In this document: piece by piece, positions 52,817-59,789 of the stretch
How positions within the stretch are numbered: the first letter of the stretch is position 1
Layout of the letters: every line of letters begins with the position of its first letter
NCBI GenBank assembly: GCA_045639125.1
Contig: JAZUCL010000014.1
Span: forward strand, 65,420 to 129,419
Direction: 5' to 3'
Length of the DNA stretch: 64,000 nt
Origin: JAZUCL01 sp045639125
GTDB taxonomy: Bacteria; Bacillota; Clostridia; Oscillospirales; QAMX01
The notes under the pieces: generated by a model
Seen by the model: only the letters and a program-made list of their open reading frames with translations
Databases searched by the model: none
What the model was told of the DNA's origin: nothing
Position numbers and translations under genes: made by a program

Positions 52817-53689
52817 TTAATGAAGCATACATTGACCGCCTGAAACAGGAATAGCCTGTCCTGTTTCAAAGGTCTGCTCAACGCAGTACATAATTGCCTT
52901 TGCAACATCGTTCGGAGTACAGCCACGACGAATAGGTGATTTGGACAAATAGAAATCCTTTACGTCCTCAACAGTTTTTGCACCCGGCACTTTTCCTGCG
53001 TTAAGGTACTGAACGAACAAGCCACGTTCAGGGTCTGACCACAGTGGACCGTCATAGTAGTTACCGGGACAAATCGCATTTACTTTAATGTTGTCGCCTA
53101 CAAGTTCCAACGCAAAACTCTCTGTAAGTCCGATACCGCCAAACTTACCGCCTGCATAGGCAAAATTCTTCTTGGAACCTTCAAGACCGGACTTTGAGTT
53201 GATTTGGATAATATCGTAAAACTCATCTGGATTTGCTGTATGCTGTGCCTGCATAATCTGAGACACATACTTGACACACAAGAAGTAGCCTGTATAGTTT
53301 ATCTTTGTTACAAAGTCAAAGGATTTAAGATCCATCTCTTTCAATCCGCCTGCTTTCAGTACGCCTGCATTTGATACGAGCAAGTCGATACCGCCAAACT
53401 TCTCAACAGTTGCGATAACCATATTCTGTACGCTCTCGTCACTTGATACGTCAACCGCTACGCTATATGCACGCTCACCTAATGACTTGGCAACTTCTGC
53501 TGCAAGCGGTGCGTTCAAGTCGGCAATTACCACACTTGCTCCCTCATTATATAATTCCTGTGCAATACCAAGTCCAAAGCCTTGTGCCGCACCTGTTACT
53601 ATGGCAACTTTACCGCCAAGTCTTCCCATTACATAGGGTCGCTTTTTGGCATTTTCTGCCGCATATACTTTTGCTTCTTCAAAATTCAT
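52817..53689 (-). CDS. SDR-family oxidoreductase (sorbitol-6-phosphate dehydrogenase-like)
   Basis: A 290-residue Rossmann dehydrogenase. The TGAAQGFGLGIA nucleotide loop near residue 33, NAGVLKAGG, the catalytic YAGGK (YxxxK) and the C-terminal PVSGGQCMLH are visible. Asp following the second strand (VVIADLNAP) points to NAD(H). The 25-residue N-terminal extension before the Rossmann fold and the overall layout resemble SrlD-type sorbitol-6-phosphate 2-dehydrogenases. First gene of the two-gene unit with the PHP protein. Confidence 0.82.
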   Translation of the reverse strand: MNFEEAKVYAAENAKKRPYVMGRLGGKVAIVTGAAQGFGLGIAQELYNEGASVVIADLNAPLAAEVAKSLGERAYSVAVDVSSDESVQNMVIATVEKFGGIDLLVSNAGVLKAGGLKEMDLKSFDFVTKINYTGYFLCVKYVSQIMQAQHTANPDEFYDIIQINSKSGLEGSKKNFAYAGGKFGGIGLTESFALELVGDNIKVNAICPGNYYDGPLWSDPERGLFVQYLNAGKVPGAKTVEDVKDFYLSKSPIRRGCTPNDVAKAIMYCVEQTFETGQAIPVSGGQCMLH

Positions 53690-53840
53690 AGTTATACCCT
53701 CTTTATATAATATTTATCTCTGCGATACTTCCATTATAGGTTTTTAAGAGACAGTTGTCAATGGCAAACGGCATCTAAAAAAATGATTTTTTCAAAAGCC
53801 CTTGTATTTTTCTCTGTTTTGATGTAGAATAATTGCGTTT

Positions 53841-53936
53841 ACAGAGTAGGGTAAACGGCGTAAAGTGCTGCAGAGACGGGGAGTTGCCCTGCAGACGAAG
53901 GCGAAAGTTGCGGTCGTTTACTCGCATCCCGCTGTT
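53841..53936 (+). ncRNA. Tetrahydrofolate (THF) riboswitch
   Basis: The conserved pieces of the folT-motif riboswitch appear in order: AGAGTAG at the 5' side, GCGTAAAGTGC, GACGGGGAGTTG, GACGAAGGCGAAAG, TTGCGGT and TCGCATCCCGCT at the 3' end, closed by ACAG/CTGT. It lies 85 bp upstream of a folate transporter gene. Binding of reduced folate should reduce expression of the transporter. Confidence 0.92.
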
Positions 53937-53980
53937 AAGTTGAACGTAAGATGTAATTTTCTGCGTTTTGGGTAGCAAAT

Positions 53981-54016
53981 ATACCCCTTAACTACGGACG
54001 AAATAGAAAGGGGTAT
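53981..54016 (+). promoter_or_regulatory. Shine-Dalgarno-sequestering hairpin of folT
   Basis: ATACCCCTT (53981-53989) pairs perfectly with AAGGGGTAT (54008-54016), which contains the ribosome-binding site of the downstream gene, 6 bp before its ATG. No T-tract follows. The likely output of the THF riboswitch is therefore translational. Confidence 0.75.
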
Positions 54017-54021
54017 TTATT

Positions 54022-54636
54022 ATGGAAAAATTTTGGTCACCACTAAAAAAAGAATACTGGAAAAGTGCTGTAAGCGTATTCGGCGATTTACGAATGTTGG
54101 CATTCGGAGCGTTGTTTATCGCTCTCGGTACAGTCGTTAAAAGTCTGTTTATCCCGCTACCTGTCATGGGTCAGCAGAGGATTATGTTCTCTTTTCTCGT
54201 ATACAGCATTGGTGCCATGGTCTATGGTCCGCTTATGGGTGCAACTGTCGGTGGATTAAGTGATATTGTGAGTTGTATTCTGTTCCCGTCAGGGCCATAC
54301 TTTTTCGGCTACACTCTGACCTCCATAGTCAGTGGTTTTATCTACGGCTTGTTTTTATATAAAAAACCAATTAGCGTTTGGAGATTTGTGTTTTGTAAAT
54401 TAACCATCAACATCGTTGCAAACGTGTTGCTTAATGCCCTGTGGTCTACAATACTTGCAGGCGGTGATATAAACGCCTATGCCGTTTTAGTACTGGCTCG
54501 TCTGCCAAAGAATCTTATTATGTTGCCACTTGAAACGATTATGTATGTTTTTCTTGCACGCATAATAGTGCCAATTCTCAAAAGAGAGAGGTATCTCCCC
54601 TCGTGTGTTAATTCGCAGATTTCTTGGCGGTTATAA
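54022..54636 (+). CDS. folT: Folate ECF transporter S component
   Basis: A 204-residue membrane protein with six hydrophobic segments. ALFIALGTVVKSLFIPLPVMGQQ and the GPLMGATVGGLSDIVSCILFP motif match FolT-type S components of energy-coupling-factor transporters; the shared EcfA/A'/T module is not in the window. It imports folates. The THF riboswitch just upstream supports the substrate. Confidence 0.93.
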   Translation: MEKFWSPLKKEYWKSAVSVFGDLRMLAFGALFIALGTVVKSLFIPLPVMGQQRIMFSFLVYSIGAMVYGPLMGATVGGLSDIVSCILFPSGPYFFGYTLTSIVSGFIYGLFLYKKPISVWRFVFCKLTINIVANVLLNALWSTILAGGDINAYAVLVLARLPKNLIMLPLETIMYVFLARIIVPILKRERYLPSCVNSQISWRL

Positions 54637-54668
54637 AAAAAAGACGATTGCTTTGCAATCGTCTTTTT
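54637..54668 (+). terminator. Terminator of folT
   Basis: AAAGACGATTGC and GCAATCGTCTTT pair with a 3-nt loop and a T-tract. Confidence 0.88.
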
Positions 54669-54687
54669 ATATAGGTGGTGAGTTATA

Positions 54688-54936
54688 CTAATCATTAAGC
54701 AAATTGTCTGCCGTTACACCTAAAGCCTTTGCCAAGGCTTTTAGTTCTATATCTGTAATAAATCGTTCTCCGCTTTCCATTCTCTGTATTGCGTTTTTAT
54801 CTAAATCTATTCCTTGCAACTGAAGTTTATCTGCCAAGGCTCTTTGTGATACTTTCGGTTCAAGTTGCTTTCTAAACTCACAAATTTTCTTGCCACTAAT
54901 ATTCAACCGTCCGTCAGCATTTTTGTTTTTATACAC
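54688..54936 (-). CDS. Small XRE-family DNA-binding protein
   Basis: An 82-residue protein that is essentially one helix-turn-helix domain: VSQRALADKLQLQGIDLDKN and RMESGERFITDIELKALAKA. GTG start at 54936 is preferred because GAGGAG stands 8 nt upstream; a longer ATG-initiated form would start at 54969. No partner toxin gene is adjacent. It lies next to the heptamer repeat block, so it could be cargo of the same unit or unrelated. Confidence 0.75.
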   Translation of the reverse strand: MYKNKNADGRLNISGKKICEFRKQLEPKVSQRALADKLQLQGIDLDKNAIQRMESGERFITDIELKALAKALGVTADNLLND

Positions 54937-54984
54937 ATAATCATCTCCTCGACATTCTGTGCTTGTCATTATGGAAAAGAAATA

Positions 54985-55055
54985 TTATTTCTTCTCTATT
55001 CTCTCTTATCTATTATCTGGAAACGACAGTTTTTGTGAAGAGTGAAAAGTGAAAA
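54985..55055. repeat. Left block of degenerate 7-bp tandem repeats
   Basis: Five pyrimidine-rich heptamers in register (TTATTTC, TTCTCTA, TTCTCTC, TTATCTA, TTATCTG), a 15-bp spacer, then three purine-rich heptamers (GTGAAGA, GTGAAAA, GTGAAAA). The two halves are roughly complementary, so the block is mirror-like. It flanks the four-helix-bundle gene on its 3' side. Confidence 0.75.
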
Positions 55056-55078
55056 AAGAAACGCAATAATGATGCACA

Positions 55079-55423
55079 CTAATTATTGTTCTTCTTTGCG
55101 GTATTTATTGATGAAATAAGTATCTTCTTTATTTCAATACAATTCTCAAGTATCTTTTTATCATCATAATATCCGCTTTCAATAAGTAGTTCAATCCAAT
55201 ATTCACTTTCAGAACATTCTTTTAAGGCAATTTGCAGTTTGGCAATAAAATCATTCTTCCCGTGCCCATAAAAGGCTTCCCTTATATTTGCTCCAATACT
55301 TGTTCCACTGCGAATAAGTTGATTTGTAAGTACACTTTCTCTTTTTTCTCCTTTTACTTTATTACAAACTTTGATTATATCTAAAGCAAACTGTTTTGAT
55401 TTAACAAGCAACGGACTGTCCAT
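55079..55423 (-). CDS. Four-helix-bundle protein, S23/Avd-like
   Basis: A 114-residue all-helical protein. It matches the four-helix-bundle family seen in 23S rRNA intervening sequences and in Avd proteins of diversity-generating retroelements: KSKQFALDIIKVCNKV, LIRSGTSIGANIREA, KLQIALKECSESEYWIELL and a final helix with a Lys/Asn-rich tail. Basic surface residues fit nucleic-acid binding. ATG follows AAGGAG. There is no reverse transcriptase or rRNA nearby. It lies alone between two blocks of 7-bp repeats. Confidence 0.85.
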   Translation of the reverse strand: MDSPLLVKSKQFALDIIKVCNKVKGEKRESVLTNQLIRSGTSIGANIREAFYGHGKNDFIAKLQIALKECSESEYWIELLIESGYYDDKKILENCIEIKKILISSINTAKKNNN

Positions 55424-55471
55424 AGATTTTCTCCTTCAATTTAATCAAACTCGCCAAAGCGAGTTTGCACC

Positions 55472-55559
55472 TTACTTCTTCACTATTCACTATTACTTAT
55501 TACTTCAAAATCGACAAAGGTGATTTTCAGGGAAAAGTGAAGAGTTAAGAGGTAATAAG
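55472..55559. repeat. Right block of degenerate 7-bp tandem repeats
   Basis: Five heptamers (TTACTTC, TTCACTA, TTCACTA, TTACTTA, TTACTTC), a 25-bp spacer with AAAATC/GATTTT, then four heptamers (GAAAAGT, GAAGAGT, TAAGAGG, TAATAAG). ACTTATTAC and GTAATAAGT pair perfectly. The design copies the left block. The spacer's AAAATCGACAA repeats half of the tRNA-Glu terminator just beyond. Confidence 0.78.
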
Positions 55560-55560
55560 T

Positions 55561-55597
55561 AAAATCGACAAGATTCTGTTGAACCTTGTCGATTTTT
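55561..55597 (-). terminator. Terminator of the tRNA-Met/tRNA-Glu unit
   Basis: AAAATCGACAAG and CTTGTCGATTTT pair; the stem begins directly after the tRNA-Glu CCA end on the minus strand. Confidence 0.8.
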
Positions 55598-55671
55598 GGT
55601 GACCCGTACGAGAATCGAACTCGTGATACCGCCGTGAAAGGGCGGTGTCTTAACCGCTTGACCAACGGGCC
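55597..55671 (-). tRNA. tRNA-Glu (TTC)
   Basis: Cloverleaf on the minus strand: acceptor GGCCCGT / ACGGGTC, D-arm GTCAAGCGGTTAAGAC, anticodon loop CTTTCAC (anticodon TTC), T-arm ACGAGTTCGATTCTCGT, encoded CCA. Confidence 0.96.
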
Positions 55672-55708
55672 TTATAAGTTGCCCTCGTATCTACAAGGGC
55701 AACGCTTT

Positions 55709-55785
55709 TGGTGGCTGCAGTCGGATTTGAACCAACGACACTGCGGGTATGAACCGCATGCTCTAGCCAACTGAGCTATGCAGCC
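55709..55785 (-). tRNA. tRNA-Met (CAT), elongator type
   Basis: Acceptor GGCTGCA / TGCAGCC with G1-C72 pair, D-arm AGCTCAGTTGGCTAGAGC, anticodon loop TTCATAC (CAT), T-arm with GGTTCAAATCC, encoded CCA. The anticodon stem lacks the three G-C pairs of initiator tRNA. An Ile-CAT (lysidine) identity cannot be excluded but Met is likelier. Confidence 0.9.
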
Positions 55786-55865
55786 GTTTTTTAACAGTGT
55801 AATTGATTATACTATGTTAATTTCAATTTGTCAAGTACTAATTTTAGGTATTTTCAAAATTTCCA

Positions 55866-55894
55866 TTGCCGAAGTAGAATTTAACTGATATAAT
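55866..55894 (+). promoter_or_regulatory. Promoter of the TtcA-like gene
   Basis: TTGCCG (55866-55871), a 17-bp spacer and perfect TATAAT (55889-55894). Confidence 0.65.
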
Positions 55895-55926
55895 TACTTG
55901 TAAAGTGATTGAAAGGAGTATTAACG

Positions 55927-56673
55927 TTGCTTCAAGAACTACTATCCCTCGTGCGTAGATGTGCCGAGGATTACGATATGATACACCCAGGTGACAAAAT
56001 TGCCGTTGGCGTATCCGGTGGCAAAGATTCCCTTGCAGCCCTTGTTACTCTCGCACAAATGCGTAGATTTTACCCTAATCCATACGAGGTCGAGGCTATA
56101 ACTCTCGATATGGGTTTTGATGGTACTGACTACTCTCCTGTAACAAAGTTGTGTGATAGTCTTGGCGTTCGCCATACCATAAAGCGTACAAATATGAAAG
56201 AGATTATATTTGACATTCGCAATGAGTCTAATCCATGTTCTCTATGTGCAAAAATGCGTAGAGGTGCGTTACACGATGCCGCAATAGAAATCGGCTGTCG
56301 GAAAGTTGCTCTCGGTCATCACCATGATGATGCGGCAGAAACTCTTTTACTGTCGCTATTTTACGAGGGACGCATCTCATGTTTTCAGCCTGTAACTTAT
56401 CTTGACAGAAAGGATATAACTCTTATTCGACCTATGCTCTATGTGCCTGAAAAGGATATTCGTTCTTTCGCTCGTAAATATCCTCTGCCTATCGTAAACA
56501 ATCCTTGCCCTGCCGACGGAAACACAAAACGTCAGGAGATAAAAGACTTAATTCATTCCATGGACAAGACAAATCACGGTCTGTCAAAGCGACTGTTTGG
56601 TGCTATGCAACGTCTGCCTCTTGATGGGTGGGCAAAAATCGGGCCTGACTTCTCAAACGAAAATGATAAATAG
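55927..56673 (+). CDS. TtcA/TilS-type PP-loop ATPase for tRNA modification
   Basis: A 248-residue enzyme. The PP-loop is GVSGGKDSLAAL near residue 32; LGHHHDDAAETLLLSL and a CSLCAKMRRGAL cysteine motif follow. These are features of the TtcA-like branch that thiolates tRNA C32 with an Fe-S cluster; but the second CxxC of Enterobacterial TtcA is not clear (NNPCPADG instead), so the modification is uncertain. TTG at 55927 is the start because AAAGGAG lies upstream. Confidence 0.82.
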   Translation: MLQELLSLVRRCAEDYDMIHPGDKIAVGVSGGKDSLAALVTLAQMRRFYPNPYEVEAITLDMGFDGTDYSPVTKLCDSLGVRHTIKRTNMKEIIFDIRNESNPCSLCAKMRRGALHDAAIEIGCRKVALGHHHDDAAETLLLSLFYEGRISCFQPVTYLDRKDITLIRPMLYVPEKDIRSFARKYPLPIVNNPCPADGNTKRQEIKDLIHSMDKTNHGLSKRLFGAMQRLPLDGWAKIGPDFSNENDK

Positions 56674-56691
56674 CAAAAAAGGAGTCTTTTC

Positions 56692-57648
56692 ATGCTGAAA
56701 GTAACTGTTATTATCCCAATATATAACGCCGAGTCCCATTTAACAACTTGTCTTGACTCAGTAAAAAATCAGCGTTTTCAAAACCTTGAAGTTTTGCTGA
56801 TTGACGATGCCTCTACCGACAAAAGCGTAGAGATATGTCAAAAGTACGTTGCACAAGATAGCCGCTTCACTCTACTTCGCCACGAGACAAATAGCGGCGT
56901 TTCTGCGGCACGAAATACAGGTCTTGACAATGCAACAGGCGATTTTCTCTTCTTTCTTGACAGCGATATGTGGATTGAGCCGGGCTGTATCTCCCGCCTT
57001 GCGAAAGTCATGGTTGACGATAAATCTGATATGTCTGTATGCAGTTACATCTTGGAGCATAACAACCGCAATCATGCCGATTCATTTGCATATATGCCTG
57101 TTGGCGTTTGGTCGGTATCTGATTGGATTAAGCAGTGTGTTAAAGTAGATCTTGACGACGAGCGTCTGTTTAATAAGATGTTTAAGAGAAAGTTATTTAC
57201 CGGAGTTCGATTTGACGAAGCAAACGCATTTGCAGAGATAGCAATTTTGCCTGAAGTCATGGACTTGTGTATGAAAATTTCAACCTTTAACCGAGTCCTT
57301 ATTCACTATAAAGTACATAACAACTCAAAGGACAACGCAGTTGACAAACGTGGTTTAGATAAACTTTCTGCTCTCGATGTAAAGCGTAATTTCTACAAGG
57401 AAAACTACCCCCAATTCGTCTACTTCGTTGACCGTCAGATAGTTTCCCATTGTCTAAATCTTCTTGCTCTACGTAACACGTATGGAACAACCACTGAATT
57501 TGACAACGCTTTACCAGATATACTTAACCGATTACATACACTTAAATCCAAAAAGAAAGTATGCACGTCAAAAATTAGAAGGAATGTATTCCTTGCCCTC
57601 CATTTTCCTTCACTATTCAAACTGCTTGTAAAACCTTATAAGAGATAA
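56692..57648 (+). CDS. Family 2 glycosyltransferase
   Basis: A 318-residue GT-A enzyme. VTVIIPIYNAESHLTTCLDS at the start, IDDASTDKS, GVSAARNTGLDNATGDFLFFLDSD with the DxD-type motif are classical. The C-terminal part is basic and has no membrane segment. It transfers a sugar from a nucleotide donor to an envelope or exported acceptor of unknown nature. ATG follows AAGGAG, 18 bp after the TtcA-like gene. Confidence 0.87.
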   Translation: MLKVTVIIPIYNAESHLTTCLDSVKNQRFQNLEVLLIDDASTDKSVEICQKYVAQDSRFTLLRHETNSGVSAARNTGLDNATGDFLFFLDSDMWIEPGCISRLAKVMVDDKSDMSVCSYILEHNNRNHADSFAYMPVGVWSVSDWIKQCVKVDLDDERLFNKMFKRKLFTGVRFDEANAFAEIAILPEVMDLCMKISTFNRVLIHYKVHNNSKDNAVDKRGLDKLSALDVKRNFYKENYPQFVYFVDRQIVSHCLNLLALRNTYGTTTEFDNALPDILNRLHTLKSKKKVCTSKIRRNVFLALHFPSLFKLLVKPYKR

Positions 57649-57652
57649 AATG

Positions 57653-57685
57653 AAAAACGACAGATTTGCACATCTGCCGTTTTTC
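57653..57685. terminator. Bidirectional terminator
   Basis: AAAACGACAGAT and ATCTGCCGTTTT pair with one mismatch, between the glycosyltransferase and the convergent spo0A gene. Confidence 0.75.
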
Positions 57686-57716
57686 TTATGAAAGGGGGAT
57701 ATGTGAAGGGGACAAA

Positions 57717-58493
57717 TCAACCGATTTTAAGTTGCAGACGAAGTTTGTCGGCAATCATCGAGATAAACTCACTATTTGTAGGTTTTCCTTTAGTATTGGA
57801 AATGGTGTAGCCAAAGAAACTTTGAAGTGTTTCCAAATCTCCTCTGTCCCACGCAACCTCAATAGCGTGGCGAATGGCACGTTCAACACGGCTTGACGTG
57901 GTCTGGTAACGCTTTGCAACAGAGGGGTACAGCACTTTGGTAATTGCATTTATAACGTCCATATCGTTTACCGTCATAATTATAGCATCACGAAGATATT
58001 GGTAGCCTTTAATATGGGCAGGCACTCCAATTTCGTGGATTATATTAGTTACACGAATTTCAATATCCACATCGCTGTGAGCAGCGTATGGAGTTTCAGT
58101 ATTTCCGTTCGTATCAACATTTTTCTTTCTGACGATACGGCTAATAAGAGTGTTAATATCGAAAGGCTTTATCATAAAATAACTGACTCCCAAACTTACA
58201 GCCTCAGCAATCGTCTCCTGGCTTGAAAATTTACTAAGCACGTATATTGACGGAGTCTTTTCCATCGCCAAGCCTCGTATATCACGAATTGCACACAGAC
58301 CATCAAGTGGCGGTAATACGATATCAACTATGATAATGTCGGGTTTTGTTTCTGCTGCAAGTCGTACCGCCGCTTGTCCGTCCGTAGCATATCCAACAAC
58401 CTCGATTGAATTTTCTGCCGACAGCCTATCTATAAGCATTGTACGAAACTCTGTATTGCAATCTGCAACCATAACTTTCAATTTTTCACTCAT
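57717..58493 (-). CDS. spo0A: Sporulation master regulator Spo0A
   Basis: A 258-residue response regulator. Receiver domain: residues 5-120, phosphoacceptor Asp57 in DIIIVDIVLPPLDG, Ser87 and Lys109 (MIKPF) in the switch positions. DNA-binding domain: residues 140-258 with HEIGVPAHIKGYQYLRDAI, LYPSVAKRYQTTSSRVERAI and GKPTNSEFISMIADKL, the Spo0A recognition helix region. The acidic pair before the Asp57 strand reads ADC, so the second acidic residue is Cys12. ATG at 58493 has AAGGGTG upstream; upstream sequence in frame is AT-rich and not homologous. Candidate 0A boxes occur in the leader. Confidence 0.96.
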   Translation of the reverse strand: MSEKLKVMVADCNTEFRTMLIDRLSAENSIEVVGYATDGQAAVRLAAETKPDIIIVDIVLPPLDGLCAIRDIRGLAMEKTPSIYVLSKFSSQETIAEAVSLGVSYFMIKPFDINTLISRIVRKKNVDTNGNTETPYAAHSDVDIEIRVTNIIHEIGVPAHIKGYQYLRDAIIMTVNDMDVINAITKVLYPSVAKRYQTTSSRVERAIRHAIEVAWDRGDLETLQSFFGYTISNTKGKPTNSEFISMIADKLRLQLKIG

Positions 58494-58612
58494 ATATGTA
58501 CACCCTTTTCCAAATATTTTATACAAGTCGTTTGTTCGTCGCCTTGCAAGAATAAAATACCACATATTTCTGTGTCTTGCAATACTTTTCTGCAAGATTA
58601 AATGAAAAATCG

Positions 58613-58784
58613 TTCAACAAAATTCGACCTTATTTTTGTATATTTAGCGAAAACAGCCGTTTTTTGTCACAAAATACGAATTATTGTAAAATGCTGTCAG
58701 TAGCGTATTGCAAGGAGGTTTCGACAATATTGTGTATCTTGCAACAGGCAAACAACATTCGTGAAAAAGTGCGTTTTTTCGACA
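58613..58784 (-). promoter_or_regulatory. Cluster of candidate Spo0A (0A) boxes
   Basis: Perfect TTCGACA (complement of TGTCGAA) at 58720-58726 and 58778-58784; near matches TTCAACA at 58613-58619 and TTCGACC at 58623-58629, all 120-290 bp upstream of spo0A. Spo0A autoregulation through such boxes is established in B. subtilis. The 530-bp gap also holds four TTGCAA words at 58544, 58577, 58708 and 58739; otherwise it is AT-rich and I see no gene in it. Confidence 0.55.
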
Positions 58785-59023
58785 ATTTCTGACGTAATTT
58801 TGCTTAGAAATAAAAGTGGGTTTATTTTTAATTGTAAATTTGCCGAATAACCTAAAAATTTTTCCTCTTTTTTCTTCCTTTTTCCATATTTTTCCCTTAA
58901 ATCGTATCCTCTGTACCATCAAATTTATCGTTTTTTCAGAATTTGAGTGCATTTGTAAGCATTGTTTTCATGCTCCCAGGCATACTTTCTGCACCACCGG
59001 AAAATATGTTTACAATAAGAAAA

Positions 59024-59053
59024 AACCGATGCTCATGTTCACAAGCATCGGTT
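59024..59053 (-). terminator. Terminator of the YdcF-like gene
   Basis: AACCGATGCT and AGCATCGGTT pair with a 10-nt loop, followed by TTTTTTC on the minus strand. Confidence 0.8.
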
Positions 59054-59064
59054 GCAATTTATTT

Positions 59065-59718
59065 TCATGTGTCGTTTGTTACGTCGCCACTTCCCTCAAT
59101 GGAAATGGCATCGCCTAAATATTTTGGTAGTGGCTTTATTATTGCGGCGAAGAAGTCTTTTACTCGTGCCGCCACTTCACGAATATCCCGTGTTATCTGA
59201 CCTACATACGTGTGGTAGTCTGAGGCAACACCATAAGCATCTAACCCTAAACTGCGTGCAATGTATACCGCACGATACAGATGGTACTTCTGGGTCACAA
59301 TAACGACTTTTTTAACACCAAACACGTCACGAGCACGATACATACTGTCGTATGTAGAAAAGCCCGCATGGTCCATAAATACGTCCTCTGACGCAACTGA
59401 TGCGTCTATTGCATACTTCTTCATTACTGCAACTTCGTTATATTCCTTACGTCCGTGGTCACCACTCATTAGAAGTTTTGGTGCAACTCCCTTTTCATAT
59501 AATTCCACACCTTTGCGGAGTCTGTCAGAAAGCATATTGCTCGGTCGGTTATTTTCGTGGACACGACAACCAAGCACAAGTATACAGTCGGCATCTACAG
59601 TTTCCGTATCGTTTATTATGTATGGGGCAGCCGATATTTTTACATATTGGTTAATTCCAAACACCGCCAAACCACTTACTATACAAAGGCAGATAACCGC
59701 CACTACTATTCGTTTCAT
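59065..59718 (-). CDS. SanA/YdcF (DUF218)-family membrane protein
   Basis: A 217-residue protein with one N-terminal transmembrane segment and a Rossmann-like DUF218 domain outside: DCILVLGCRVHENNRPSNML, LLMSGDHGRKEYNEVAVMKK, FSTYDSMYRARDVFG and VTQKYHLYRAVYIARSLG. SanA-like proteins affect envelope permeability and vancomycin sensitivity; the enzyme activity is unclear. ATG with AAAGGAG upstream; own terminator. Confidence 0.87.
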   Translation of the reverse strand: MKRIVVAVICLCIVSGLAVFGINQYVKISAAPYIINDTETVDADCILVLGCRVHENNRPSNMLSDRLRKGVELYEKGVAPKLLMSGDHGRKEYNEVAVMKKYAIDASVASEDVFMDHAGFSTYDSMYRARDVFGVKKVVIVTQKYHLYRAVYIARSLGLDAYGVASDYHTYVGQITRDIREVAARVKDFFAAIIKPLPKYLGDAISIEGSGDVTNDT

Positions 59719-59735
59719 ATTTCAACTCCTTTGTA

Positions 59736-59766
59736 AAAATCCCGTCTGTGTATTAGACGGGATTTT
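59736..59766 (-). terminator. Terminator of the MATE gene
   Basis: AAAATCCCGTCT and AGACGGGATTTT pair around a 7-nt loop, 24 bp after the MATE gene stop. Confidence 0.8.
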
Positions 59767-59789
59767 GACGCTTTTTGTTACATATCAGT

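Noticed and set aside
55079..55423. Diversity-generating retroelement
   Set aside because: The Avd-like gene has no reverse transcriptase, template repeat or variable repeat around it.
54985..55559. CRISPR array
   Set aside because: Repeats are 7 bp, contiguous and degenerate with no unique spacers, and no cas genes are near.
58644..58952. A 102-codon minus-strand frame upstream of spo0A
   Set aside because: Lys/Asn/Phe-rich product typical of AT-rich non-coding DNA, no ribosome site and no motif.
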